A stretch of 64,000 nt of DNA. Origin: Panacagrimonas sp052386745. Its GTDB lineage: Bacteria; Pseudomonadota; Gammaproteobacteria; Nevskiales; Nevskiaceae. The stretch is from assembly GCA_052386745.1 (NCBI GenBank), contig JBQTJW010000005.1, positions 124,001-188,000 of the forward strand. The letters are read 5' to 3'. How positions within the stretch are numbered: position 1 is the first letter of the stretch; every line of letters starts with the position of its first letter. The translations under genes and the position numbers were made by a program. The notes beneath the pieces are model-generated. The model did not search any database. It had not been told where the DNA came from and saw only the letters and a list, made by a program, of their open reading frames with translations. This document shows, piece by piece, positions 17,345-26,220 of this stretch.

Positions 17345-18256
17345 ATGAAACCGTACAAGTCCCTGCTGGCCGGAGCCGCCCTGTGCGTATCTGCGCTGTC
17401 TGTTCCTTCCATGGCCGTCGGTCGCCCGGCCGTGCTGGGTTCCGATCTGTCGCTCTGCGCACCGCTGCTGGTTCGCGGCATCGCCCTGACCGCCGACCAG
17501 CGCCTGGTCTGCTTCTCGCAACTCGCCCCGCAGCTCGCGGTCGAGATTGCACCCGTCACCGGCTTTGTCGGCACCGACACCGCCCTCATCGGCATCGATT
17601 ACCGCATCCAGGATGGCAAGCTCTACGGGGTCAGCAATACGGGCGGCGTCTATACCGTTGACGTCCGCTCTGGCGCCCTGACCTTCGTCAACGCCCTGAC
17701 CGGGGCCGCGCTGCCGCTACAGGGCACCTCGTTCGGGGTGGACTTCAACCCCGCCGCCGATCGCCTGCGCATCGTCAGCAACACCGGCCAGAACCTTCGG
17801 CACAACGTCAATGCCGGGGGCGTGACGATTGTCGACACGGCCCTGAACAACGGTGCCGTCCCGCCCGTCGCGGTCACGGGGATCGTCGGAGCGGCATATA
17901 CCAACAACGACCTGAACACCCGGACCGGTACGACCTTGTTCAACATCAGTTCCACGACCGATGCGGTGCTGGTCCAGTCTCCCGCCAATTCCGGCGCCAA
18001 CGTCGCGACCGCCACGCTGCTGGGAGCCACCACCGAAGCCGACGTCGGATTCGACATCCGGTCCACCACCAGCACCACGGGGGACAGCTTGATCAACTAC
18101 GGCTTTGTGACGCTCACCAATACCGAGGGCGTTGCCAAGCTGTACTCGGTGGACCTGCTCTCCGGCCGGCTGACGCTGCTGGGTGGGTTCTCGCCAGGAA
18201 ACAGGAACGTCATCGACATCGCGTTCCCGCCGGGGCTCGCCTTCGGCACGCCGTAA
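17345..18256 (+). CDS. Exported DUF4394 protein
   Basis: A 303-residue secreted protein with a Sec signal (basic MKPYK, hydrophobic core to about residue 25). The mature part is a DUF4394 domain. It contains repeated beta units of the type YGVSNTGGVYTVDVRSGALT and GVDFNPAADRLRIVSNTGQNLRHN, which resemble beta-propeller blades; the function is unknown. Serine, threonine and asparagine are enriched relative to the surrounding genes, as usual for exported beta proteins. A strong terminator follows, and 455 bp of upstream space separates it from the previous gene, so it is probably monocistronic. Confidence 0.85.
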   Translation: MKPYKSLLAGAALCVSALSVPSMAVGRPAVLGSDLSLCAPLLVRGIALTADQRLVCFSQLAPQLAVEIAPVTGFVGTDTALIGIDYRIQDGKLYGVSNTGGVYTVDVRSGALTFVNALTGAALPLQGTSFGVDFNPAADRLRIVSNTGQNLRHNVNAGGVTIVDTALNNGAVPPVAVTGIVGAAYTNNDLNTRTGTTLFNISSTTDAVLVQSPANSGANVATATLLGATTEADVGFDIRSTTSTTGDSLINYGFVTLTNTEGVAKLYSVDLLSGRLTLLGGFSPGNRNVIDIAFPPGLAFGTP

Positions 18257-18278
18257 CGGACGAATCCGCAGGATTCAG

Positions 18279-18305
18279 AAGGGCCGGCCTGCCGGCCCTT
18301 CTTCG
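18279..18305 (+). terminator. Rho-independent terminator after the DUF4394 gene
   Basis: AAGGGCCGGC, a two-base CT step, and GCCGGCCCTT form a 10-bp perfect stem, followed by CTTCGTTTGT. It is 22 bases after the stop codon and is the clearest intrinsic terminator in the window. Confidence 0.8.
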
Positions 18306-18714
18306 TTTGTGCCGTGGACTGGTCGAGGAAGATTACATTTTCACCGCGCCGCTGGTCCGGCACCTGATTTGGTCCAGGTCGGCGTAACCGCCTCCGGACC
18401 CGCAGCGGCGCCTCAAGCCGTTGGTCCGCTTTCGATAATTCGCAAAACGCCGGATCGGGTGGCGTGATGTGTCCGCCATGAACTCACGACGTCCCGTGGC
18501 CGAGCACCGAAGCCGGGTAAACTCCGCGCCGGCCCGACCGCTGGCGGCAATGCCCCGCGCGCTCCGTGCCCCTGAATTCCCCGAGGTATCGGCAACTCTC
18601 TGTTCAATTCTCACCTCCCATTTCTCCCTGGACCGCTCCGGCGCCGCGCCCCGTGCGAGAGCGGATCCGGTCGCACACAGGCGCATCACGCTTTTCATTT
18701 CGGAGCAGCACGGC
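18306..18714. other. Intergenic region upstream of the ParA-like gene
   Basis: About 409 bp without a convincing gene. An open frame runs in from 18469 in the same frame as the ATPase, but its residues look random and it lacks a ribosome site. GTAAACT at 18517-18523 resembles the TAAACT elements found before other genes here. Confidence 0.5.
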
Positions 18715-19410
18715 ATGGCAACCATTCATTTCATCGGCGGCGAAAAGGGCGGCGTGGGCAAGTCGCTGGTGGCGCGTCTCATGGCGCAGTACATGATCGA
18801 TCACCACCTGCCCTTTCTCGGTTTCGATTCGGACCGCTCGCACGGCGCGCTGCTGCGCTTCTACGCCAGCTATACCTCGCCGGTGGTGGTGGACGACTAC
18901 AACTCCCTGGACAAGGTGGTGGAAGCAGCCACCGAGGAAGCCAACCGCCGCATCGTCGTCGACCTGGCCGCGCAGACCCACATCCCGCTGGTGAAGTGGA
19001 TGGAGGAGTCCGGCATGCTGGAACTGGCGCAGGAATTCGGCATTCCCGTGCGCTACTGGCACGTGATGGATTCGGGCAAGGATTCGGTGGACCTGCTCGC
19101 GCGCCTGCTCGACCGCTTCGGCGACCGCCTGGACTACACGCTGGTGCTCAACCAGCTTCGCGGCGACGATTTCAGCACGCTGGAACAGTCGGGCCAGAAG
19201 GACCGCGCATTGGCCCTGGGCGCCAAAATCGCCATGCTGCCCAAGCTGCACGACGCCGCCATGACGCGCATCGACGCGCGCAGCACCAGCTTCTGGGCCG
19301 CCGCCCACAGCAGCGAGAAGGAACTCACCGGCCTGGGCCTGCTGGAGCGCCAGCGCGTGAAGATCTGGCTGGGCAAGGCCTACGTCGAGATCGAGAAAGT
19401 CGGCGTCTGA
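18715..19410 (+). CDS. Orphan ParA/MinD-like P-loop ATPase
   Basis: A 231-residue ATPase of the SIMIBI class. It has the deviant Walker A GGEKGGVGKSLVAR at residues 8-21, an Asp-containing RRIVVDLAAQT that matches Walker B, and an FLGFDSDRSHG switch region. There is no DNA-binding N-terminus, no ParB partner, no parS-like sites nearby, and no membrane-targeting helix of the MinD type. Similar stand-alone ATPases occur in proteobacteria without an assigned role; a cargo-positioning function is only a guess. It lies 55 bp upstream of the hydroxybutyrate dehydrogenase gene on the same strand. Confidence 0.8.
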   Translation: MATIHFIGGEKGGVGKSLVARLMAQYMIDHHLPFLGFDSDRSHGALLRFYASYTSPVVVDDYNSLDKVVEAATEEANRRIVVDLAAQTHIPLVKWMEESGMLELAQEFGIPVRYWHVMDSGKDSVDLLARLLDRFGDRLDYTLVLNQLRGDDFSTLEQSGQKDRALALGAKIAMLPKLHDAAMTRIDARSTSFWAAAHSSEKELTGLGLLERQRVKIWLGKAYVEIEKVGV

Positions 19411-19465
19411 ACCGGCGCGACGCGGCCCCGCCTCAACGACAACCGTGGTCAATGGAGAGCGCATC

Positions 19466-20248
19466 ATGCTGAAAGGAAAATCCGCACTCGTCACCGGGTC
19501 CACCAGCGGCATCGGGCTGGGCATCGCCACCGGGCTGGCCGAGGCCGGCCTCAACGTGATGCTCAACGGACTGGGCAATGCGGCCGACATCGAACGCCTG
19601 CGCGCCGACCTTGCCGCGCGCAACGGCGTGCAGGTGCTGTACTCGCCGGCGGACATGACCCGCCCGGACGAGATCACCGCCATGGTCGAACTGGCCGAGT
19701 CCACCTTCGGCTCGCTGGACGTGCTGGTGAACAACGCCGGCATCCAGTTCGTGTCGCCGGTGGATGAATTTCCCGCGGCCAAGTGGGAGCAGATCATCGC
19801 CATCAACCTGTCGTCCAACTTCTACACCATCAAGGCCGCGCTGCCGGGCATGAAGCGCCGCAACTGGGGGCGCATCATCAACCTGGCCTCCGCGCACGGG
19901 CTGGTGGCCTCGCCGTTCAAGTCGGCCTACGTGGCGGCCAAGCACGGCGTGCTGGGCCTGACCAAGACCGTGGCGCTGGAAGTGGTGGAGACACCCATCA
20001 CCTGCAACGCCATCTGCCCGGGCTACGTGAAGACGCCGCTGGTGGAGGGCCAGATCAAGGACCAGGCCAAGGTGCACAACCTGTCCGAGGACCGCGTGGT
20101 CCGCGAAGTGATCCTGGGCGCGCAGCCCAACAAGCGCTTCGTGGAGATCAAGGAGCTGTCGGACCTGGTGCTGTTCCTGTGCTCGCCGGGGGGCAATTCC
20201 ATCACCGGCACCTCGCTGCAGGTGGACGGAGGCTGGACCGCGCGCTGA
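19466..20248 (+). CDS. bdhA: 3-hydroxybutyrate dehydrogenase
   Basis: A 260-residue NAD-dependent short-chain dehydrogenase oxidising 3-hydroxybutyrate to acetoacetate in polyhydroxybutyrate or ketone-body use. It contains the cofactor motif TGSTSGIGLGIA, NNAGIQFV, the catalytic SAYVAAKHG (Tyr-X3-Lys) and ICPGYVKTPLVEGQI, which is characteristic of this subfamily, as is the C-terminal QVDGGWTAR. The ATG is nine bases after GGAG; the longer frame start at 19445 is less likely. With the thiolase at 36.4-37.6 kb it suggests PHB metabolism, although no PHA synthase is in the window. Confidence 0.9.
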   Translation: MLKGKSALVTGSTSGIGLGIATGLAEAGLNVMLNGLGNAADIERLRADLAARNGVQVLYSPADMTRPDEITAMVELAESTFGSLDVLVNNAGIQFVSPVDEFPAAKWEQIIAINLSSNFYTIKAALPGMKRRNWGRIINLASAHGLVASPFKSAYVAAKHGVLGLTKTVALEVVETPITCNAICPGYVKTPLVEGQIKDQAKVHNLSEDRVVREVILGAQPNKRFVEIKELSDLVLFLCSPGGNSITGTSLQVDGGWTAR

Positions 20249-20473
20249 ACGCGTCGTGCGCGGGCACTGGATGCTGGCGGCACCCGGCAGCACAGCTGCA
20301 CGCGCCCCGGACGGCTTGCGGCCACTTCGGCGGTGCCTACGATCGTCTGACCAATGTGATCCCCGCGCGGGCCGCGACGCCGTGATTCAAACCCTAGCGC
20401 CCGGCCCGGCTTGACCGCCGCTCCGAGCCCCGACTCCGTTCCGACGCAGTGCCCTGGGGGGCCGTCAGGCCCG

Positions 20474-21322
20474 CTATCCCGCGCTGCCGGTGCAGTGCAC
20501 CTTGTCCGCGGTGCGGGAGAGCAGCGCAAAGCTGCGCCCGCCATCTAGAGCATCGAACTTGAGCGTGACCTTCGACGGCAGCAGCAGCGGCGGGCGGAAC
20601 TGCACGTCCAGCGTGGTCAGCGCCTCGCCGCGCGCCTCCTCGAGCAGGCCCGCGATCCGGGCCGCGGTCCACATGCCCTGGGCGATGGCCCGCGGAAAGC
20701 CGAAGATCCGGGCGCTGAGCGCAAACAAGTGGATGGGATTGAAGTCACCGGACACCGGCGCGTAGCGGCGCCCGGTGTCGGCCGGCACCTCGAAGCTGCG
20801 GTATTCCGACAGTTCCGCGGCTGCGGGCGCTGGTCTGGGTGAGCGCTGGCCGCTTTTCATCCGGTGGAGCAGTGTCATCAGCGAGCGATACACCGGCTTT
20901 CCATCGTCGGCCGTGTACTCGGTGATGACGTCGAACTCGTAGCCCTGGTGCGTGCGGCGGCCGCCGGCCAGGGCCGCGTGCACGTCGAATTCCTGGTCCG
21001 TCGGCATCGGGCAAAGCAGCTCGAAGTGGTTGCGCAGGTGCACCACGCCGACCAGCGGCACGGGGAATTCTGGCCGCACCATCAGCCACAGGTGCAGCGG
21101 CATGGCCTGCACCTGGGGAAAGGTGATCGGCAGGTGGGTGGACGCGTCCATGCCGCAGACCTCGCGGTACGCCGCCAGCCGCGACGCCGAGGCGTGCTGC
21201 GCCCTCACCTTCACGCCGAGTCGCGGAATGCGGATGTTCTTGCCCGGCGAGCGTCGCGCGGTGGCCGGCAGCCGCAGGTAGAGCGCGGCGAGGCTCGGCA
21301 GCCGCGGGAGCGTCTCGGTCAT
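20474..21322 (-). CDS. MaoC-like hotdog hydratase
   Basis: A 282-residue double-hotdog protein. The C-terminal half carries the hydratase-2 motif YAPVSGDFNPIHLFALSARIFGFPRAIAQGM, with the catalytic Asp and His, as in (R)-specific enoyl-CoA hydratases. The N-terminal hotdog appears catalytically empty, as is usual in this arrangement. A (3R)-hydroxyacyl-CoA dehydratase role in fatty-acid or PHA metabolism is likely. The ATG at 21322 is preferred; the frame extends 45 bases further to overlap ccmI. It is the last gene on the minus strand after the cytochrome c maturation cluster, 41 bp behind it, with no functional reason visible for that position. Confidence 0.85.
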   Translation of the reverse strand: MTETLPRLPSLAALYLRLPATARRSPGKNIRIPRLGVKVRAQHASASRLAAYREVCGMDASTHLPITFPQVQAMPLHLWLMVRPEFPVPLVGVVHLRNHFELLCPMPTDQEFDVHAALAGGRRTHQGYEFDVITEYTADDGKPVYRSLMTLLHRMKSGQRSPRPAPAAAELSEYRSFEVPADTGRRYAPVSGDFNPIHLFALSARIFGFPRAIAQGMWTAARIAGLLEEARGEALTTLDVQFRPPLLLPSKVTLKFDALDGGRSFALLSRTADKVHCTGSAG

Positions 21323-21363
21323 CGCGGTGCCCGCAGGCGATGGAGCGGGAGCCGGTGTCCGCC

Positions 21364-22581
21364 TCACGGCACGACCTGGTCGATCACCAGCGCCAGCGGC
21401 GCCTTGCCGATGTCGCCGCGCGCAAGGTTCAGACTGCCCTGGACGTCGCCGGACACCGCCTGCGCGCCGCCGCTGCGGCTCACGCGCGCGGTCACGGTCC
21501 AGCGATCGAAGCTGGACAACCTGGCGGCCGGCGTCATCGCCATGCTGTCGTCCAGGCGGATCTCGCGCGGCAGCTCGGAGGCCTTGCCGCGGTAGACCGC
21601 CAGCGGCATCGGCGGGCCGGACGCGGCCTTGGCGAAGACGAACAGCGTGGCGTCGCTCGCCACGCGATCAGCGACTGCCGGGGCGATCTTCACCGCAAGG
21701 TGCAGCACGGTCGCCGTGGCCGGCTTCGCCGCGGTTTTCGGAGCCGGGGCCGGCGGCAGTGCGCCCGCCACCTGGGCCAGGCGCTCGTCCAGCACCGTGC
21801 GCAGCTCCGGCGAGAGCTCCTGCTGCGCAAGGCGCGTCCAGTAGTCGCGCGCACGGCCCGCGTCGCCGGCCTGCTCGGCGGCGAGCCCGGCGTACCAGAG
21901 CGCCTTGCCGTGGTCGGGCGCCAGCGCCAGCGTCGCCTCGAACAGCTCCCGCGGGCGGCCGGACAGGTCGCGATCCTGTGCCAGCCCCAGGGCCTCGCCC
22001 TCGTTCACCAGCAGGTCCGGCTCGGCCTGGTTCACCAGCCTGCTGGCCTCGACGTACGCCTGGGCGGACTCGGCGTAGCGTCCCTGCGAGAAGTACGAGC
22101 GCCCGAGCAGGGCCCAGCCGTTCACGTCGCCCGGCTTCTCGCGCATCTTCCGGGCGAGCGCCTCGACCATCTCGTTGACGGAGCCGGCGTCGGGGCTGGC
22201 CGCGCCGGGCCCGGCCGCGATCTGCTGCTGCACGCGCCAGCTGCCGCTCTGAACGTATCCGCCCACGGCGGCGAGCAGGACGAACACGCCCAGCAGCGCG
22301 CTGAGCAGCCCGTTGCGCCGCGAACCGGCCGGCGCCGCGGCATCGGCCGCGCCCGCGTCTGCCAGCAGGCGGCTGTCGAGTTCGTTCTTCAGGTGGGCCA
22401 CGGTGGCCTCGTCCACCAGGCCGGCCGCGCGATCGGCGTCCAGCTCGGTCACGCGCTGGCGGTAGGCGGCGACGTTGGCGGCGCGGCGGCGCATGCCGGG
22501 CTCGGTGCGGCCGGTCCACAGCGGGCGGGTCATCCACGCCGCGCCGAGCACGGCGACGCCCAGCATCAGGGCCAGCATCAT
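21364..22581 (-). CDS. ccmI: Cytochrome c maturation protein CcmI
   Basis: A 405-residue membrane-anchored protein that holds apocytochrome c for haem ligation. There are two N-terminal helices (MMLALMLGVAVLGAAW and LLSALLGVFVLLAAVGGYV), then a TPR domain (WALLGRSYFSQGRYAESAQAYVEA and following units) and a beta-rich C-terminal domain that ends VIDQVVP. The start overlaps the ccmH stop codon as ATGA, and the upstream 50 codons of the same frame belong to ccmH in another frame. Confidence 0.92.
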   Translation of the reverse strand: MMLALMLGVAVLGAAWMTRPLWTGRTEPGMRRRAANVAAYRQRVTELDADRAAGLVDEATVAHLKNELDSRLLADAGAADAAAPAGSRRNGLLSALLGVFVLLAAVGGYVQSGSWRVQQQIAAGPGAASPDAGSVNEMVEALARKMREKPGDVNGWALLGRSYFSQGRYAESAQAYVEASRLVNQAEPDLLVNEGEALGLAQDRDLSGRPRELFEATLALAPDHGKALWYAGLAAEQAGDAGRARDYWTRLAQQELSPELRTVLDERLAQVAGALPPAPAPKTAAKPATATVLHLAVKIAPAVADRVASDATLFVFAKAASGPPMPLAVYRGKASELPREIRLDDSMAMTPAARLSSFDRWTVTARVSRSGGAQAVSGDVQGSLNLARGDIGKAPLALVIDQVVP

Positions 22582-23090
22582 GGGCGTTCCTCGTCCAGCA
22601 GGCGGTTCACGCGCTCGGTGTCGGCGCTCGAAGGCGGGGCTGCGCCGTCCCGCGCACCGTTCCATTTGCGGCCAAAACGCAGCGCTACCACCAGCAGCGC
22701 CACCGCCAGCAGCACGAACGGCCCGGCCCACAGCATCAGCGTGCGCCCCGACAGCGGCGGCTTGTACAGCACGAAGTCGCCGTAGCGGTCGGTGACGTAT
22801 CGGCGGATCTGGGCGTCGGTTTCACCGGATGCGATCCGCGCATGCACCTGGTTGCGCAGGTCCGCGGCCAGTTCCGCGTTGGAGTCGGCAATGGTCTGGT
22901 TCTGGCACACCAGGCAGCGCAGCTCGTGAATCAAGACCTGGTAGCGCTCCACCTGTTCGGCGCTCAGCTCCTCGCCCTCCGGCGGCAGGGTCACGGCCTG
23001 CGCGCCGAGGCTGGCAGCCAGCGCCAGCAGCGCGACGCAGGCGGCCGCGCAGGTGGCCGATCGCCACCCGCGTCGCCGCTCAGCTCGCAC
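22578..23090 (-). CDS. ccmH: Cytochrome c maturation protein CcmH
   Basis: A 170-residue periplasm-facing thiol oxidoreductase that reduces the apocytochrome CXXCH cysteines. It has an N-terminal signal or anchor, the family motif LRCLVCQNQTIADSNAELA with its CXXC pair, and a C-terminal membrane helix (MLWAGPFVLLAVALLVVAL). It lacks the TPR extension found in E. coli CcmH because that domain is supplied by the separate ccmI gene. It overlaps ccmG by 11 bases and ccmI by four. Confidence 0.94.
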   Translation of the reverse strand: MRAERRRGWRSATCAAACVALLALAASLGAQAVTLPPEGEELSAEQVERYQVLIHELRCLVCQNQTIADSNAELAADLRNQVHARIASGETDAQIRRYVTDRYGDFVLYKPPLSGRTLMLWAGPFVLLAVALLVVALRFGRKWNGARDGAAPPSSADTERVNRLLDEERP

Positions 23091-23604
23091 GGGCCAGGCC
23101 CAGCAGCGGACGGATGTGCTGCTCCCAGGCCTCGGGCGTCAGCGGCCCGACCTGCTTGAACAGGACGGTGCCGTCAGCGCCCAGCACGTAGGTTTCCGGC
23201 ACGCCGTAGACGCCCCATTCCAGCCCGGCCTTGCCTTCGCGGTCGATCGCCACCTGCCGGTAAGGGCTGCCGTGGCGCCGGAGCCACTGGCGGACGTCGG
23301 CCGGCTCGTCCTTGTAATCCATGCCGATGATCTCCACGCCCTGCTCGGCCGCCAGCTTCAGCAGGAACGGGTGCTCCACGCGGCAGCCCTCGCACCAGCT
23401 GGCGAAGAAGTTCACCAGCACCGGCCGGCCCTGCAGGGCCGCGGGCGAGAGCGTCTGGTCATCCGGTTCCAGCAGCGGCAGCTCGAAGGCCGGGGCGGGC
23501 TTGCCCAGCAGCGGACTGGGCACCTCGCGCGGGTCCAGCTTCAGGCCGCGCCCCAGCAGGGCGAGCAGGCCCAGCAGCACCAGCACCGGGATCGCGTAAC
23601 GCAT
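23080..23604 (-). CDS. ccmG: Thiol:disulfide interchange protein CcmG/DsbE
   Basis: A 174-residue membrane-tethered thioredoxin that keeps CcmH and the apocytochrome reduced. One N-terminal helix is followed by a thioredoxin fold with FFASWCEGCRVEHP; WCEGC is an uncommon spacing pair but retains both cysteines. YGVPETYVLGADGTV holds the cis-proline and the usual family acid. Its ATG overlaps the ccmF stop codon as TGATG. Confidence 0.93.
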   Translation of the reverse strand: MRYAIPVLVLLGLLALLGRGLKLDPREVPSPLLGKPAPAFELPLLEPDDQTLSPAALQGRPVLVNFFASWCEGCRVEHPFLLKLAAEQGVEIIGMDYKDEPADVRQWLRRHGSPYRQVAIDREGKAGLEWGVYGVPETYVLGADGTVLFKQVGPLTPEAWEQHIRPLLGLARAS

Positions 23605-25589
23605 CAGGCGGTGGCGACAGCGCCCGGCAGGCGAGCCTCGGCGCGGCGGACGTCGAGGCGGTAGCGGCGATCGGTGGCGGCCAGCATGCCGCCGACCATC
23701 ATCAGCAGGCCGCCGCACCATACGAGCCGCATCATCGGCTTGTAGTACACGCGCAGCGCCCAGTCGCCGGCGGGATTCTGCTTGTCGATGGGCTCGCCCA
23801 GCGCCACGTAGAGGTCGCGCAGCGGGTTGTGGTCCACGGCAGCCTCGGTCATCACGCTGCCCTGCGAGGGGTACAGGCGCTTCTGCGGGAACAGGCGGGC
23901 GATCTCGCGGCCGCCGTACTCCACCACCACGTGGCCGGTATCGGCGCGGTAGTTGGGGCCTTCCTCGTGGGTGACGCCGTCGAAGCGGAAGGCGTAGCGG
24001 CCGATGTCCACGCTCGCGCCCGGCGCCAGTCGCACGTCCTTCTCCACGTTGAAGGTGGAGGCGAAGGCCACGCCCAGGGTCCACACGCCGAGGCCGGCGT
24101 GCGCCAGCGTCATGCCCCAGGCGCCGCGCGGCACCGAGCGCAGCCCGGCCGCCAGCGAAGGCTTGGCCCGCGCGCGCCGCCAGACTTCCTGCACGGACGT
24201 GGTGAGCACCCAGACCGCCAGCATCGTGCCGGCCGACGCCGCGAACGAGCCCTGCCCCTGCGTCAGCACCGGCAGCACCATGCCCACGGCCACCGAGGCC
24301 AGCGCCAGCCAGCGCAGCGGCCACAACGCCTCGCGCAGGCGCGAACGCTTCCACGACACCACGCCGGCCAGCCCCACCAGCACCGCCAGCGGCGCCATCA
24401 GCGGCAGGAACACGGCGTTGAAGTACGGCGGCCCCACCGAAATCTTGCCCAGCCCGAGCGCGTCGATCGCCAGTGGATACAGGGTGCCCAGGAACACGGC
24501 GGCGGCGGCGGCTACCAGGAACACGTTGTTGAGCAGCAGGAAGCCTTCGCGCGAGGCCATCTCCATCGGCGCCTGGCGCACCAGGCCCTGCGCCCGCACC
24601 GCGTACAGGGTGAGCGCGCCGCCCACCACCACGGCCAGGAAGGCGAGGATGAAGACGCCACGCGCCGGGTCGGTGGCAAAGGCGTGCACCGACACCAGCA
24701 CGCCGGAGCGCACCAGGAATGTTCCCAGCAGCGACAGCGAGAACGCGATGATGGACAGCAGCAGCGTCCACGACTGCAACAGCCCGCGCTTCTCGGTCAC
24801 GGCCAGCGAATGGATCAGCGCCGTGCCGACCAGCCAGGGCATGAAGGACGCGTTCTCCACCGGGTCCCAGAACCACCAGCCGCCCCAGCCCAGCTCGTTG
24901 TAGGCCCACCAGGACCCGAGCGTGATGCCCAGGGTCAGGAACAGCCAGGCCGTGGTGGTCCAGGGCCGCGCCCAGCGCGCCCAGGCGGCGTCCAGCCGGC
25001 CCGTCACCAGCGCCGCGATGGCAAAGGCAAACGCCACGGAGAACCCGACGTAGCCCATGTACAGCATGGGCGGGTGGATGATGAGCCCGGGGTCCTGCAG
25101 CAGCGGGTTGAGGTCGCGGCCCTCCATCGGCACCGGGAAGCTGCGCTCGAACGGGTTGGAGGTGAGCAGCATGAACAGCGTGAAGCCCACGCTCACCGCG
25201 CCCAGCGTCGCCAGCACCAGGCTCGACATTTCCACCGGCAGCCGCCGATTGAACACCGACACGGCCAACCCCCAGCCGGTGAGCATCAGCAGCCACAGCA
25301 GCAGCGAGCCCTCGTGCGCGCCCCAGACCGCGGACAGCCGGTAGACCAGCGGCAGCTGGCTGTGCGAGTTGGCGGCGACGTAGGCCACCGAGAAATCATT
25401 GAGCCAGAACGCGTGGCTCAGGCAGGCATACGCCAGCAGCACCAGCGCGAACTGGGCCTGCGCCGCGGTCGTGGCCAGGGCCATGCTGCGCAGGTTGCGC
25501 CGCGCGTAGCCCACGGTCGGGACCACCGCCTGCACCAGCGCCACGGCCAGCGCCAGCCACAGCGTGAAATGGCCCAGTTCGACGATCAC
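23604..25589 (-). CDS. ccmF: Haem lyase subunit CcmF
   Basis: A 661-residue polytopic protein that joins haem to apocytochrome c. It has a tryptophan-rich WWD region (GSWWAYNELGWGGWWFWDPV), conserved periplasmic histidines (IHPPMLYMGYVG, TALIHSLAV) and a large C-terminal periplasmic loop with about 13 helices altogether. It starts with GTG; the GTG and the ccmE TGA share GTGA, so the two genes are coupled. Nothing is truncated. Confidence 0.96.
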   Translation of the reverse strand: MIVELGHFTLWLALAVALVQAVVPTVGYARRNLRSMALATTAAQAQFALVLLAYACLSHAFWLNDFSVAYVAANSHSQLPLVYRLSAVWGAHEGSLLLWLLMLTGWGLAVSVFNRRLPVEMSSLVLATLGAVSVGFTLFMLLTSNPFERSFPVPMEGRDLNPLLQDPGLIIHPPMLYMGYVGFSVAFAFAIAALVTGRLDAAWARWARPWTTTAWLFLTLGITLGSWWAYNELGWGGWWFWDPVENASFMPWLVGTALIHSLAVTEKRGLLQSWTLLLSIIAFSLSLLGTFLVRSGVLVSVHAFATDPARGVFILAFLAVVVGGALTLYAVRAQGLVRQAPMEMASREGFLLLNNVFLVAAAAAVFLGTLYPLAIDALGLGKISVGPPYFNAVFLPLMAPLAVLVGLAGVVSWKRSRLREALWPLRWLALASVAVGMVLPVLTQGQGSFAASAGTMLAVWVLTTSVQEVWRRARAKPSLAAGLRSVPRGAWGMTLAHAGLGVWTLGVAFASTFNVEKDVRLAPGASVDIGRYAFRFDGVTHEEGPNYRADTGHVVVEYGGREIARLFPQKRLYPSQGSVMTEAAVDHNPLRDLYVALGEPIDKQNPAGDWALRVYYKPMMRLVWCGGLLMMVGGMLAATDRRYRLDVRRAEARLPGAVATA

Positions 25590-26065
25590 GGCGACAGCGC
25601 CGCCGCGTTGGTGGCCTTGTCCATGGACTTGAACGGCGCGCAGGAATGGCCGGTGTCGGTCTTGAGCGAGGCGGCCAGTTCCGGCGGCATGTAGTTTTCG
25701 TCGTGCTTGGCCAGCACCTCGGTGGCCACGAACGCGCCCTTCTCGAGGTGGCCGGTGGCGACGATGCCCTGCCCCTCGCGGAACAGGTCTGGCAGGATAC
25801 CGTCGTAGCGCACCTTCACTTTCTGCGCGCAGTCGGCGAGCGTGAAGTTCACCGCCAGGCCCTCCCCGCGCGACACGCTGCCCACCTCCACCAGGCCGCC
25901 CAGGCGCAGCTTGGCGTCTGCCGGCGCCTTGCCGCTGACGACGTCCGTCGGCGTGTAGAAGTACATCAGGTTCTTGCTGAAGGCCTTGAAGCCGAGCGTG
26001 GCCGCCACCGCCAGGCCCGCGATCAGCGCGGCCACCGCCAGCATGCGGTTCTGGCGGCGCGTCAC
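25586..26065 (-). CDS. ccmE: Haem chaperone CcmE
   Basis: A 159-residue membrane-anchored chaperone that binds haem covalently through histidine. The N-terminal basic stretch (TRRQNRM) is followed by one helix, an OB-fold domain (LRLGGLVEVGSV, VRYDGILPDLFREGQGIVATG) and the haem-binding HDENYMPPE. I start it at GTG 26065, because it overlaps the ccmD stop codon as GTGA and keeps the basic N-terminus; an ATG 21 bases downstream would remove it. Confidence 0.92.
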   Translation of the reverse strand: MTRRQNRMLAVAALIAGLAVAATLGFKAFSKNLMYFYTPTDVVSGKAPADAKLRLGGLVEVGSVSRGEGLAVNFTLADCAQKVKVRYDGILPDLFREGQGIVATGHLEKGAFVATEVLAKHDENYMPPELAASLKTDTGHSCAPFKSMDKATNAAALSP

Positions 26066-26220
26066 GAGGCGTCCTCGGCGTCGCCCTCGGCCAGGCGCTC
26101 GACCAGCGCCCGCCGTTGCAGCGCCGGCGCCAGCACGTTCCAGGCGAACACCGCCAGCGCCAGGCCCACGCTGCCCCATACGTACAGCTCGTAACCGCCC
26201 ATGTTCAGCAGCTGGCTCAT
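26062..26220 (-). CDS. ccmD: Haem exporter protein CcmD
   Basis: A 52-residue single-helix protein (MSQLLNMGGYELYVWGSVG, then the membrane segment, then a charged tail). CcmD releases haem-loaded CcmE from the CcmABC complex. The GGYxxYVW motif just before the helix is typical of the family. It overlaps ccmC by four bases (ATGA) and ccmE by four (GTGA). Confidence 0.9.
   Translation of the reverse strand: MSQLLNMGGYELYVWGSVGLALAVFAWNVLAPALQRRALVERLAEGDAEDAS

Noticed and set aside
17094..17348. An 84-codon plus-strand frame in the gap before the DUF4394 gene
   Set aside because: It overlaps the DUF4394 start, lacks a ribosome site and shows no recognisable domain; it may be chance.
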